From positions 1,302,001-1,366,000 of the forward strand of contig NZ_CP095864.1 of NCBI RefSeq assembly GCF_023100845.1: a stretch of 64,000 nucleotides of DNA. The letters run 5' to 3'. Both the position numbers and the translations under genes were made by a program. Positions 1 to 7,810 of this stretch are shown here, in pieces; position 1 is the stretch's first letter; each line of letters starts with the position of its first letter. The DNA comes from Gordonia sp. PP30. Lineage in GTDB: Bacteria > Actinomycetota > Actinomycetes > Mycobacteriales > Mycobacteriaceae. The notes under the pieces were generated by a model that did not search any database, was not told the origin of the DNA, and worked only from the letters and a program-made list of their open reading frames with translations.

Positions 1-591
1 GGCGCCGAGCGGATCCCAGGCGGGCGGGACGGTGCCGTCGCCGGTGTCGTTCGGGTCCGCGGAGGACAGTGCGCCGGTCTTCGCGGTGTCGTCGTCGGAG
101 GGGGAGGCGTCGGCGGCACGCCACGAGTACGACCCGCCCGCCGCGGCGGGCGGTGCGGGGTCGATCGTGGCGGCGCTGGTGCCCTCCGGCGGTATCGGGG
201 TGCGCTGGTAGAGCAGCCACCATCCCACGCCCAGCAGCAGCGTGCCGAGAAGACCTCCGCCGCTCCACGTGCGGTCGCCGCCGAACGTCGCCATCAGCAC
301 GATCGCGAGGATGCCCAGCGGGATCAGCGAACCGAACCGGAACGACGTGTCGCGGCGCTCCCGCGCCGAGGCGCCGCGGGAGTGCTCGGACGGCAGTACC
401 ACGCAGGCGATGAGATAGATCAGCACACCGGCGCCGCCGAAGACGGTGGCGACGACGAAGGCGACGCGCACCAGCGTCGGATCGACCTGGTACCGGGCGC
501 CGAATCCCGCGCACACACCGGCCACCTTGCGGCCGGACCGGCGGCGCAGCGGGCGCGTCGCCCAGAAGTCGGAGAGGGTCGTGGGGTTCAT
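1..591 (-). CDS. PspC-domain membrane protein, C-terminus beyond the window
   Basis: The reading frame opens with ATG at 591 and runs without a stop to the window edge (197 codons visible), so the C-terminus is missing. Residues about 14-68 look like a PspC domain (basic stretch, VAGVCAGFGARYQVDP, then a membrane helix). Two more hydrophobic segments follow near residues 80-122, then a low-complexity Pro/Ala/Asp tail. It is transcribed away from a PspC-containing histidine kinase whose start is about 100 bp off. That layout matches the EsrI-EsrSR three-component cell-envelope stress system described in Corynebacterium glutamicum. By analogy it would be a membrane protein that modulates the kinase. 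The family call rests on sequence pattern; the role is inferred. Confidence 0.8.
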   Translation of the reverse strand, partial: MNPTTLSDFWATRPLRRRSGRKVAGVCAGFGARYQVDPTLVRVAFVVATVFGGAGVLIYLIACVVLPSEHSRGASARERRDTSFRFGSLIPLGILAIVLMATFGGDRTWSGGGLLGTLLLGVGWWLLYQRTPIPPEGTSAATIDPAPPAAAGGSYSWRAADASPSDDDTAKTGALSSADPNDTGDGTVPPAWDPLGA

Positions 592-688
592 GACTCCATC
601 CTCGCGGCGGCTCCGCCCGCGCAGTATCGGGAAGGACCCTGAGATGGTCCCTGAACTCTGCCCGCCGGGCGTCCGGTGGTGCGGCGAC

Positions 689-1987
689 ATGTCAGTATCG
701 AAGGTGATGACGACGACGACCGCGCGCGAGCCCGCCGGACGGGACGCGCCCAAGCTGTACCGGCGCAACGGCGGCAAGGTGATCGCCGGGGTGTCCGGCG
801 GCCTCGCCGACCATCTGGGCGTCGACGTCTTCCGCGTGCGCGTGGTCTTCGTCGTGCTGGCCGCTCTCGCCGGCGCGGGCGCCTTCGCGTACGCCGCGCT
901 CTGGTTCTTCTGCCCGCCGGGCGACGATACCGCCCGGCCCGGCCCGGCCGAACGGCGACAGGCCTACGGGCTGGTCGCGCTCGGCGCGGTGGCGCTGGTG
1001 GTGAGCATGCTGGTGGCGGCCAACGCCCCCGCTCAGCAGCTGGTCGCGGTGGTCTTCGTGCTCGGCGGCGCCGGACTGGTCTGGCGTGAGGTCGACGTCA
1101 CCGGCGTCGGCGGACGGCGCACGGTGGTCACCTGGCTGCGGGTCGGCGCCGGTGCGCTGTTGGTGATCGGCGGCCTGGTGGTGATGGTGGTCGCCAGCGG
1201 CTCGGTGCTCGGCGGCATGAATTCGACGGTGCTCGCCGTGCTGGCCACCCTGGTCGGCGTGATCCTGCTGACCGTGCCGCTCTGGATGCGGCTGATCCGG
1301 GCACTCGACGCCGAGCGCGCCGAACGGATCCGGACCGCCGAACGCGAGGAGATCGCGTCGCACCTGCACGACTCCGTGCTGCAGACCCTCGCACTGATCC
1401 AGAAGCAGTCGGGCGACCCGGACACCGTCGCACGACTGGCCCGCCGGCAGGAACGCGAGCTGCGCACCTGGCTGTTCGGCGATCCGGCGCAGCGCCGCGA
1501 GTCGTTCGCGGCGGCGATCGCGGCGCTGGCCGCCGAGATCGAGGAGTCGTACGGGACGGAGATCGAGGCGGTGACCGTCGGCGACACCACGCCCGAGGAG
1601 TTGCGCGACGAGGCGTGGGCGCGCTCGGCGTCGTCGTTGATCGCCGCGACGCGCGAGGCGCTGGTGAACGCCGCCAAGCATTCCGGGGCGCAGCAGGTGG
1701 ACGTGTACGCCGAGGTGCGCGGCGATCGCATCGAGGTGTTCGTCCGCGACCGCGGCTGCGGCTTCGAGCCGGATGCGGTCGACGACGACCGGCAGGGCAT
1801 CGCCCGGTCGATCAATGCGCGCATGGAGCGCGCGGGCGGCTGCGCCCAGGTGCGGTCGACGCCCGGCCGCGGTACCAATGTCACGCTGACGCTGCCGCGG
1901 GCCTCGACAGGCTCGGCCGGCGGGGAGGGTTCGGCCGGCGGGGAGGGCTCGACCGGCGGCGGGGACGATTCACAGGAGGATTCATGA
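689..1987 (+). CDS. PspC-domain sensor histidine kinase (EsrS/LiaS-like)
   Basis: This is a membrane sensor kinase of 432 residues if it starts at ATG 689; GTG 704 and ATG 707 are alternatives, and starts further upstream would overlap the divergent promoter. An N-terminal PspC domain (about residues 22-80) is followed by several membrane helices to about residue 205. Then come a HisKA_3 dimerisation box with LHDSVLQ (phospho-acceptor His about 227) and an HATPase domain with N-box EALVNAAKHSG (Asn about 327), DRGCGFEP and GRGTNVTLTLP. The stop overlaps the start of the LuxR response regulator by ATGA, so the two are cotranslated. The C-terminus carries an 18-bp tandem repeat that encodes Ser-Ala-Gly-Gly-Glu-Gly units. 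The likely signal is envelope stress. Confidence 0.88.
   Translation: MSVSKVMTTTTAREPAGRDAPKLYRRNGGKVIAGVSGGLADHLGVDVFRVRVVFVVLAALAGAGAFAYAALWFFCPPGDDTARPGPAERRQAYGLVALGAVALVVSMLVAANAPAQQLVAVVFVLGGAGLVWREVDVTGVGGRRTVVTWLRVGAGALLVIGGLVVMVVASGSVLGGMNSTVLAVLATLVGVILLTVPLWMRLIRALDAERAERIRTAEREEIASHLHDSVLQTLALIQKQSGDPDTVARLARRQERELRTWLFGDPAQRRESFAAAIAALAAEIEESYGTEIEAVTVGDTTPEELRDEAWARSASSLIAATREALVNAAKHSGAQQVDVYAEVRGDRIEVFVRDRGCGFEPDAVDDDRQGIARSINARMERAGGCAQVRSTPGRGTNVTLTLPRASTGSAGGEGSAGGEGSTGGGDDSQEDS
1911..1964 (+). repeat. 18-bp tandem repeat in the kinase C-terminus
   Basis: Three consecutive 18-bp units (1911-1928, 1929-1946, 1947-1964) share the core TCGGCCGGCGGGGAGG. The first two differ at one base and the third is more diverged. 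The unit keeps the reading frame and gives a Gly/Ser/Glu-rich tail after the last HATPase motif, so copy number could vary without damage to the kinase core. Confidence 0.85.
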
Positions 1988-2640
1988 CGTATCGGGTGTT
2001 TCTGGTCGACGACCACGCGGTCTTCCGCTCCGGGGTCCGCGCCGAACTGGCCAGCGAGGACGGGCTCGACGTGGTCGGCGACGCAGGCACCGTCGCCGAG
2101 GCGGTCGCCGGGATCACGCGGGTGCGCCCCGATGTGGTGCTGCTCGACGTGCACATGCCGGCCGGGGGCGGGGTGGCGGTGCTGCGCGGGGTGACCGATG
2201 CGCTCGGCTCCGACGCCCCGGTCTTCCTCGCGCTCTCGGTGTCCGACGCCGCCGCCGACGTGATCGCCACCATCCGGGCCGGGGCCCGCGGGTATGTGAC
2301 CAAGACGATCAGCGGACCCGAACTGGCCGATGCGGTACGACGCGTCGCCGAGGGCGACGCCGTCTTCAGTCCGCGCCTGGCCGGCTTCGTTCTCGATTCC
2401 TTCACCGGCCGGTCGCCTGCGGGTGAACCGGCGCTCGACCCGGAGCTGGACTCGCTGACCAAACGCGAGATGGAGGTGCTGCGGCTGCTCGCCCGCGGCT
2501 ACACCTACCGGGAGATCGCCGAAGAACTGTTCATCTCGGTCAAGACGGTGGAGACCCACGCGTCGAACGTGCTGCGCAAGACGCAGCAGTCCAATCGCAA
2601 CGCCCTCACTCGCTGGGCGGTGAACCGGCAGATCGGCTGA
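1984..2640 (+). CDS. LuxR/NarL-family response regulator
   Basis: This is a 218-residue response regulator, partner of the preceding kinase. The receiver domain has acidic residues at FLVDDH, the phospho-acceptor Asp55 in LLDVHMP and conserved Lys107 in YVTKT. A LuxR-type helix-turn-helix occupies about residues 152-215 (LTKREMEVLRLLARG, then YREIAEELFISVKTVETH). Translation starts at ATG 1984 inside the kinase stop codon (ATGA). Downstream lies a convergent gene pair, so this is the end of the operon. By analogy with EsrR or LiaR it would control envelope-stress genes; the targets cannot be read from the sequence. Confidence 0.93.
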   Translation: MTYRVFLVDDHAVFRSGVRAELASEDGLDVVGDAGTVAEAVAGITRVRPDVVLLDVHMPAGGGVAVLRGVTDALGSDAPVFLALSVSDAAADVIATIRAGARGYVTKTISGPELADAVRRVAEGDAVFSPRLAGFVLDSFTGRSPAGEPALDPELDSLTKREMEVLRLLARGYTYREIAEELFISVKTVETHASNVLRKTQQSNRNALTRWAVNRQIG

Positions 2641-2649
2641 GCCCGCCGG

Positions 2650-2700
2650 CTCCGCTCAGGAACCACCGGTCGAGCCGTTAGGCGAGACCGAGTCGAAGCC
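2650..2700. repeat. dispersed short repeat between convergent genes
   Basis: The segment starts with CTCCGCTCAGGAACCACC, which is also present (reverse complement) inside the PLP-enzyme gene near 8105-8125. It continues with GTCGAGCCGT and GAGACCGAGTCGAAGCC. It lies between the response regulator and the convergent membrane-protein gene. It looks like one of the REP-type elements common in this lineage. The family is judged from copies inside this window only. Confidence 0.55.
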
Positions 2701-2704
2701 CCGC

Positions 2705-3460
2705 CTAGCTGCCGCCGGTCTTGTCGATGATGACCATGGCCAGCGGATCGGCGGGCTCGGGTTCGGTGATCTCGTCCTCGTCGTCGCCGGCCTTGTCTTC
2801 GGTGTCTTCGTCCTCGGTGGTCTCGGTCCCGGTGGTCGCGGGTTCGACATCGTCGTCCGTCTCGGTCTCGTCCGCAACGGCATCGTCCGCGTCCCCGTCG
2901 GCCGCGTCCGCACCGGCTCGGGCGGCGGGTGTCCGATCGATACTGACCCGGATCCGCCAGCGGAGCGGACGGAGAGCCAGGGCCGTGCCGATGCAGAGGA
3001 TCGCGAGCAGCACCAGCGCGCCGATGACGAAGCCGAGCACCGGCACGTTGAGGAATTCCCGGCCCATCTTCCCGGGCAGCGGGTGCAGGGTGATCTGGTG
3101 GATGAAACCGCCGATCAGCCAGGCCGGATCGGCCAGCGCGATGATCGGGACCGCGGTCGCGGCGAGTGCGGCGAGCGCCGCGATCCAGAGCGCCCAGACG
3201 GTCACTCGCGGGCGGGAGACGAACAGGGTGAGCGCGGCCAGGAGGCCGACGGCGCCCGCGGCGATCACATACCAGCCGTACGGCCGGGGGCCGACGTGCA
3301 GTGCGGCGTAGGCGGCGTCGTGGGTCCGCCCGATCCCGTCCCAGCCGACCGGGGTGCCGAGCGTGTAGAGCGATACCCAGGGGACAAAGACGGTGCCGAT
3401 GGTCAGTACGGCCATCAGACCGATCGCGGACGCGTAAAGGCGGCGCTGGGACGGCTGCAT
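2705..3460 (-). CDS. membrane protein with acidic C-terminal tail
   Basis: This 251-residue protein is of unrecognised function. The start is ATG 3460 (MQPSQRRLYASAIG); longer forms would overlap the upstream gene. It has four hydrophobic segments, near residues 10-30, 62-80, 90-112 and 140-165, and a long acidic low-complexity C-terminus rich in Asp, Glu and Thr. It lies 11 bp downstream of a gene for a shorter protein with the same opening (MQQRVYALVIA) and the same four-helix plan. The pair therefore looks like a tandem duplication in one operon. A disordered cytoplasmic tail is the main difference from the paralogue. Confidence 0.8.
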   Translation of the reverse strand: MQPSQRRLYASAIGLMAVLTIGTVFVPWVSLYTLGTPVGWDGIGRTHDAAYAALHVGPRPYGWYVIAAGAVGLLAALTLFVSRPRVTVWALWIAALAALAATAVPIIALADPAWLIGGFIHQITLHPLPGKMGREFLNVPVLGFVIGALVLLAILCIGTALALRPLRWRIRVSIDRTPAARAGADAADGDADDAVADETETDDDVEPATTGTETTEDEDTEDKAGDDEDEITEPEPADPLAMVIIDKTGGS

Positions 3461-3471
3461 GCTTCCCGAAT

Positions 3472-4026
3472 CTACTCGGCGCCGGCGGGGGTGGCCGGTG
3501 CCGGCGTCGGTGCTGGAGCGCGGTGGCGGAGCGCACTGACCGCGGCGGCCACCAGAAGCGCGGCCATCAGGACCAGCACCACGGTCAGTGAGATCAGCGT
3601 CGGACGTTTCAGGACCATGTCGCGAATCATGCTCGTGTAGTGCCCGCCGAGCATGTCGCCCACCCCGAGCGCCGTGAAGGCCGGTTCCAGGAAGATCCGC
3701 GGGTTGACGAGGACCATGATCGGGACCGCGGCGGCCCACAGTGAGAACAGCGCGGCCACCCAGCGCAGCGCGGTCGCGAGAGCGCGCAGGGCGGGCACGA
3801 CCATCGCGACGGCGGTGAGGAGAGCGATGACGGCGACCAGGACCACGAAGTCGCCGAGCGGCCGGGCCGCGAGATCGTTCTGCGGGGAGTGGTAGTCGAC
3901 GGAGCCGAAACCGTTCCAGTTCATCGGGACGCCGATCCGATCGGTGCTGGCCCAGGGCAGCGCGGTGAGCACGATGGCGACGATCGCCAGCGCCGCGATG
4001 ACCAGTGCGTATACCCGTTGCTGCAT
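3472..4026 (-). CDS. four-helix membrane protein, paralogue of the next gene
   Basis: This 184-residue membrane protein opens MQQRVYALVIAALAIVAI and has four predicted membrane helices with a short Ala/Pro-rich tail. The spacing of helices and the opening motif match the longer gene at 2705-3460, to which it is joined in one transcription unit. The function is unknown. It is divergent from imuA', and its start lies about 48 bp from the SOS box centred at 4081. LexA binding there could therefore also touch this promoter, although the box sits closer to the imuA' side. Confidence 0.78.
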   Translation of the reverse strand: MQQRVYALVIAALAIVAIVLTALPWASTDRIGVPMNWNGFGSVDYHSPQNDLAARPLGDFVVLVAVIALLTAVAMVVPALRALATALRWVAALFSLWAAAVPIMVLVNPRIFLEPAFTALGVGDMLGGHYTSMIRDMVLKRPTLISLTVVLVLMAALLVAAAVSALRHRAPAPTPAPATPAGAE

Positions 4027-4073
4027 GCCGATCGGTCTCCTCGTTGACGGTTGTCGGACCCCGTCGCTATCTT

Positions 4074-4089
4074 TAGAACATCAGTTCGA
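4074..4089 (+). promoter_or_regulatory. LexA SOS box upstream of imuA'
   Basis: TAGAACATCAGTTCGA matches the actinobacterial/Bacillus LexA consensus TCGAAC-N4-GTTCGA at 15 of 16 positions if N4 is free. It lies 55 bp before the imuA' start codon and near a start for the divergent membrane genes. Confidence 0.88.
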
Positions 4090-4144
4090 TGAGCGGTATC
4101 TTCCCTGCCGCGAAGCGAATGGTCGTCCAAGCGAGGGGAAGCGC

Positions 4145-4885
4145 ATGTCCGATCACCAGAACCCGCGGCCGGGCGGGATCGCCGAGCCCAGTGTAGGCAG
4201 GCCCGCCACCGTGGCGGCGCTGCGACGCACGCTCGCGCAGTTGTCGCCGGGTGGGCTCGCCGCCGCCGTGCTGCCGGTGCCCGCGCCCATCGCGGAGCTG
4301 CTTCCGCGGCGCGGACTGGCGCCGGGGACGACGGTCGAGGTGAGCGGGGCGATGACCCTGCCGGTGGCCCTGCTGGCCGCGGCCACCTCCTCGGGGGCCA
4401 CCGCGGCGCTCGTCGGACTGCCGCGGCTGAATCTGGCGATGGCGGCCGATCTCGGGGCCGATCTGGACCGCATCGCGGTGGTCGGGGAACCGGGGGTCGA
4501 TGCCCTGGAGGTGGCCGGGGTGCTGCTCGACGGGCTCGACCTGGTGCTGGTCGGCACGCCCCGGGTGATGCCGGCGCGGGCCCGGGTGCTGGCCGGCCGG
4601 GCACGACGCCAAGCGGCGACGCTGGTGGCGGTCGGCGATCCCGGCGCGTGGCCCGGTGCGGCGGTGCGGATGGCGGCGCAGGTGGCCGGTTATCGGCACC
4701 TGCCGTTGCGTCGCAACGGTTACGGCCGGATCGGCGGACTGCAGGTGGACATCGAGGTGGCCGGCACCGGAATCGTGCCGCGCGGGGTGCGCTGTGAGCT
4801 CGTCATGCCGGGTATCGGGGAAGAAGGTGCGCTGCGGCTGGTCTCGGTGGCCGAGCGCGAGAGCCGATGGCAGGTGGCGAATTGA
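4145..4885 (+). CDS. imuA': ImuA'-type mutasome protein (RecA-like fold)
   Basis: This 246-residue protein starts at ATG 4145, behind GAGGGGA. Position and sequence fit the actinobacterial ImuA' that works with ImuB and DnaE2 in damage-induced translesion synthesis. The RecA-like core is recognisable (LAPGTTVEVSG near residue 60), but the canonical GKT phosphate loop is absent, as is usual for this group. The 3' end overlaps imuB by 19 bp, so the two are translationally coupled. An SOS box sits just upstream. In mycobacteria ImuA' binds ImuB and is needed for induced mutagenesis; the same role is assumed here. Confidence 0.85.
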   Translation: MSDHQNPRPGGIAEPSVGRPATVAALRRTLAQLSPGGLAAAVLPVPAPIAELLPRRGLAPGTTVEVSGAMTLPVALLAAATSSGATAALVGLPRLNLAMAADLGADLDRIAVVGEPGVDALEVAGVLLDGLDLVLVGTPRVMPARARVLAGRARRQAATLVAVGDPGAWPGAAVRMAAQVAGYRHLPLRRNGYGRIGGLQVDIEVAGTGIVPRGVRCELVMPGIGEEGALRLVSVAERESRWQVAN

Positions 4886-6468
4886 GCCGGGTGCTGGTGC
4901 TGTGGTGTCCGGACTGGCCGGCCGCCGCGGCGGCGCAGTTCCTCGACGTGGCGGTGACCGAACCGGTGGCGACGCTGGCGGCGGGGAAGGTGGTCGCGTG
5001 CACGCGGGCGGCACGACGCGCCGGGGTGCGCCGCGGCATGCGGAAACGCCAGGCCCAGGCCGCATGCCCGGAACTGCTGGTGACGCCGTCCGATCCGCAT
5101 CGCGACGGGCGGCTCTTCGATCCGGTGGCCGCTGCGGTCACCGCCGTCGTGCCGATGACCGAGGTGCTGCGCCCCGGGCTGCTGGCGGTGGCGGCCGACC
5201 GGGCCGCCCGCTATTTCGGTGGCGAGACCGGGCTGGGCGAGGCGGTGGCCGAGGCCGTCGAAAGCCTCGGGATCGCCGCGCAGGTGGGCGTCGCCGATCA
5301 GCTGTTCACCGCGGTGCTGGCCGCCCGGGCCGGGTGCGCCGTCCCGCCCGGCGGCGATGCCGAGTTCCTCGCGCCGCGGCCGATCGCCGACCTGGTGATC
5401 GAGCCGTCGCTCTCCGCGCCGGGCCGCGACGATCTGGTGAATCTGCTGTGGCGCTTGGGGCTCCGCACGCTGGGGGCGTTCGCGAAACTGGAGACGGTCG
5501 ACGTGGCCTCGCGGTTCTCGCCGGACGGGGTGGTGGCGCATCGGCTCGCGGCGGCCCGGCCCGGCCGCCGACCCGCCCGCGCCCCGATACCACCGGAGAT
5601 CGAGGTGACCTACGAGTGCGATCCGCCCGTCGACCGGATCGACGCGGTCGCCTTCCTCGGGCGCCGCTTGGCGGAGGAGCTGCACGGCAGGCTGTCGTCG
5701 GCGGCGCTGGCGTGCACCCGGCTGACGGTGCACGCGGTGACCGAACTCGGCCAGGAGCACTCGCGGACCTGGCGGTGCGCCGAGCCGCTGACCCCGGAGT
5801 CGACCGCCGACCGGATCCGGTGGCAGCTGGAGGGCTGGCTGACCCGTACCCGGGGTTCGCTCGAGGCGCCCGACTCGCCGCTGGTGCGGCTGCGCTTGGA
5901 GCCGGTGGAACTGGTGAATCCGGGGATGCTGCAGCACGCGCTGACCGGCGCGGGACTGCCCGGTGAGGCGGCGAACGGGCTGGGGGAGAAGGCGCGACGC
6001 TCCCTGGTCCGGGTGCAGGGGCTGCTGGGCGGCGAGGCCGTCCGGGTCCCGGTGCGCAGCGGCGGCCGCGGACCGGCCGAGCGGGTGTCGCTGGTGGCCT
6101 ACGGCGACGACCGGGTCCCCGAGCGTCCGGTCGAGGCGGCCTGGCCGGATGCGCTGGCCCGGCCGCTGCCCGCGCTGCTCACCACCGGCGAGGTGGAGTT
6201 GTTCGACGCCGCGGGTGAGCCGGTCGCGGTGACCGGCCGCGGTGCGTTCAGCGCCGAGCCAGTCGAACTCCGGATGGCGGCCGCACCGCACCGGGTCTGC
6301 TGGTGGGCGGGCCCCTGGCCGTTCGGTGTCGACTCGCCGGCCGAACCCGACGCGGTGATGGCCCGCGCGCAGGTGCTGCTGGAGCCCCCGGCGGACTCGC
6401 GGCCGTCGCGCGCGCTGCTGCTCTGCTACCGCGGGGCCCGCTGGAAGGTGGAGGGGGTGTACGAGTGA
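4867..6468 (+). CDS. imuB: ImuB, catalytically inactive Y-family polymerase-like protein
   Basis: This 533-residue DinB-fold protein opens with RVLVLWCPDWPAAAA, the ImuB signature. ATG 4867 gives a few extra residues; TTG 4882 in a TTGA overlap with imuA' is an equally plausible start. The Y-family catalytic motif normally written SIDE is replaced here by LAVAAD near residue 110, so the protein probably does not polymerise. In mycobacteria ImuB is an adaptor: it binds the beta clamp and recruits DnaE2. Little-finger and C-terminal regions are present and the length is normal for the family. Transcription is from the SOS promoter at 4074. Confidence 0.92.
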   Translation: MAGGELSRVLVLWCPDWPAAAAAQFLDVAVTEPVATLAAGKVVACTRAARRAGVRRGMRKRQAQAACPELLVTPSDPHRDGRLFDPVAAAVTAVVPMTEVLRPGLLAVAADRAARYFGGETGLGEAVAEAVESLGIAAQVGVADQLFTAVLAARAGCAVPPGGDAEFLAPRPIADLVIEPSLSAPGRDDLVNLLWRLGLRTLGAFAKLETVDVASRFSPDGVVAHRLAAARPGRRPARAPIPPEIEVTYECDPPVDRIDAVAFLGRRLAEELHGRLSSAALACTRLTVHAVTELGQEHSRTWRCAEPLTPESTADRIRWQLEGWLTRTRGSLEAPDSPLVRLRLEPVELVNPGMLQHALTGAGLPGEAANGLGEKARRSLVRVQGLLGGEAVRVPVRSGGRGPAERVSLVAYGDDRVPERPVEAAWPDALARPLPALLTTGEVELFDAAGEPVAVTGRGAFSAEPVELRMAAAPHRVCWWAGPWPFGVDSPAEPDAVMARAQVLLEPPADSRPSRALLLCYRGARWKVEGVYE

Positions 6469-6513
6469 GGCCCGGTAGAGTTCGGCATCATCGCGCAACG
6501 GGAGGGGACGGCC

Positions 6514-7800
6514 ATGGCGGGCTATGAGAAGGTGCGCTTCGTCGGATACGCGGTGCCCACGACCCCCGCGGACATCGTCCCGGTGGGCGACCCCAACGGC
6601 CGCGGGGCCGTCGCCGGGACATACCGGGCCGCGGCCGATCTCGCCGACGACATCGCCGTCCGCGCGCACGCGCTCAAGGCGGCCGTCGATGCGGCGCGGG
6701 AGACGCTGGCCGGCGCCGAACCCGGGGTGCTCAACGTCTTCGTCGCGCCGGAGTTCTACTGGCACGGCCCGATGGGGCCCTACGTGCACGCGCCCGATGA
6801 GCCCGACCCGGCGGATCTGATCCTCGCCGAACTGGAACGGCTCTTCCCGGCCGAGGAGTACCCGGACTTCCTCTTGGTGCTCGGCACCGCGATCAGCGCG
6901 CGGATCGTCGACCTGGACGCCGTCCTGAGCTCGGCGTCGTGCACCGTCCGCAACGATGTGGTCCGGTCTCTGGGCGAGGCATGGCGGACCGCCGACGGGC
7001 CGCTGGCGCAGGTGGTGCTCGACACGCTGGTGAACTTCATCAAGAACTGCCACTCCTACCCGCAGGTCCAGGTGCGGAACCGGTCGTTCGTGCTCGGTCC
7101 CGGCGCCTTCGACGGCGTCACCGGGCCGCTCGGGGCCCGGGCGGTCACCACCGAGAAGTACTTCGACTCCAACGAGGACCTGCTGCTGTGGGACGTGACC
7201 GGCCGCCCGGTGATCACCGAGCAGATGGCCGCCTATCCGATCCTCGACACCTCCGGCGGCGATCTCAAGACCACCCCGCGCGACCCCTACTCGCTGTTCC
7301 GGATCGGCGGCGGCCCCGGTGGCGAGGCGCTCACCGTGGGTGTGGAGATCTGCCTCGACCACGCCGACCGGAGGCTGCGCAAAGGTGTCGACCGCAGCCC
7401 CTGGCCGTCCCGCGGCGACGGCCTGGATCTGCATCTCATCCCGTCCTGCGGCATGCAGCTGCATCCGCCCGCGGTGGCCGCCCGGTCGGGTGGATGGGCC
7501 TTCAACTGCGACGGTCAGTACGCGCTCGGCGACGACGGCGGAGTGCCCTGCGTGCACGCCGACTACCGGGATCCGGCGTGGCCGGGCTACGGCGCTCACA
7601 CCCAGCTGGCGCGGATCGAGACCGGCCCGCGAGGCGCCGATCAGCGCGGGACGGGATCGCACGACGCACGGTTCGCGCCCGCTCCGGACGTCGATGTGAC
7701 GGTGATCGAGATGACCGCGACCGCCCGATTCGACGAGTGCTTCGCCGGCGGGCCCGGCGCCGTGCACATCTACGGCAGGGACCGGCCGCTGCCGCGGTGA
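6514..7800 (+). CDS. divergent carbon-nitrogen hydrolase (nitrilase superfamily)
   Basis: This 428-residue protein starts at ATG 6514 behind GGGAGGGG. I read the nitrilase-superfamily triad as Glu80 (FVAPEFYW), Lys215 (TTEKYF) and Cys280 (VGVEICLDH). The fold is longer than usual, with large insertions between the three motifs (classic members have about 260-370 residues). The motif after the catalytic Cys is LDH instead of the common YDxRFPE. The substrate cannot be named; amidase or nitrilase-like C-N cleavage is the family activity. It stands 45 bp behind imuB on the same strand and ends convergent with the PLP enzyme gene. Confidence 0.7.
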   Translation: MAGYEKVRFVGYAVPTTPADIVPVGDPNGRGAVAGTYRAAADLADDIAVRAHALKAAVDAARETLAGAEPGVLNVFVAPEFYWHGPMGPYVHAPDEPDPADLILAELERLFPAEEYPDFLLVLGTAISARIVDLDAVLSSASCTVRNDVVRSLGEAWRTADGPLAQVVLDTLVNFIKNCHSYPQVQVRNRSFVLGPGAFDGVTGPLGARAVTTEKYFDSNEDLLLWDVTGRPVITEQMAAYPILDTSGGDLKTTPRDPYSLFRIGGGPGGEALTVGVEICLDHADRRLRKGVDRSPWPSRGDGLDLHLIPSCGMQLHPPAVAARSGGWAFNCDGQYALGDDGGVPCVHADYRDPAWPGYGAHTQLARIETGPRGADQRGTGSHDARFAPAPDVDVTVIEMTATARFDECFAGGPGAVHIYGRDRPLPR

Positions 7801-7810
7801 CCGCGGCCGA

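Noticed and set aside
4720..7767. Very long open frame on the minus strand opposite imuB and the C-N hydrolase (about 1,015 codons).
   Set aside because: It is the antisense shadow of two well-supported genes in high-GC DNA; the translation is Arg/Gly/His-rich and has no domain.
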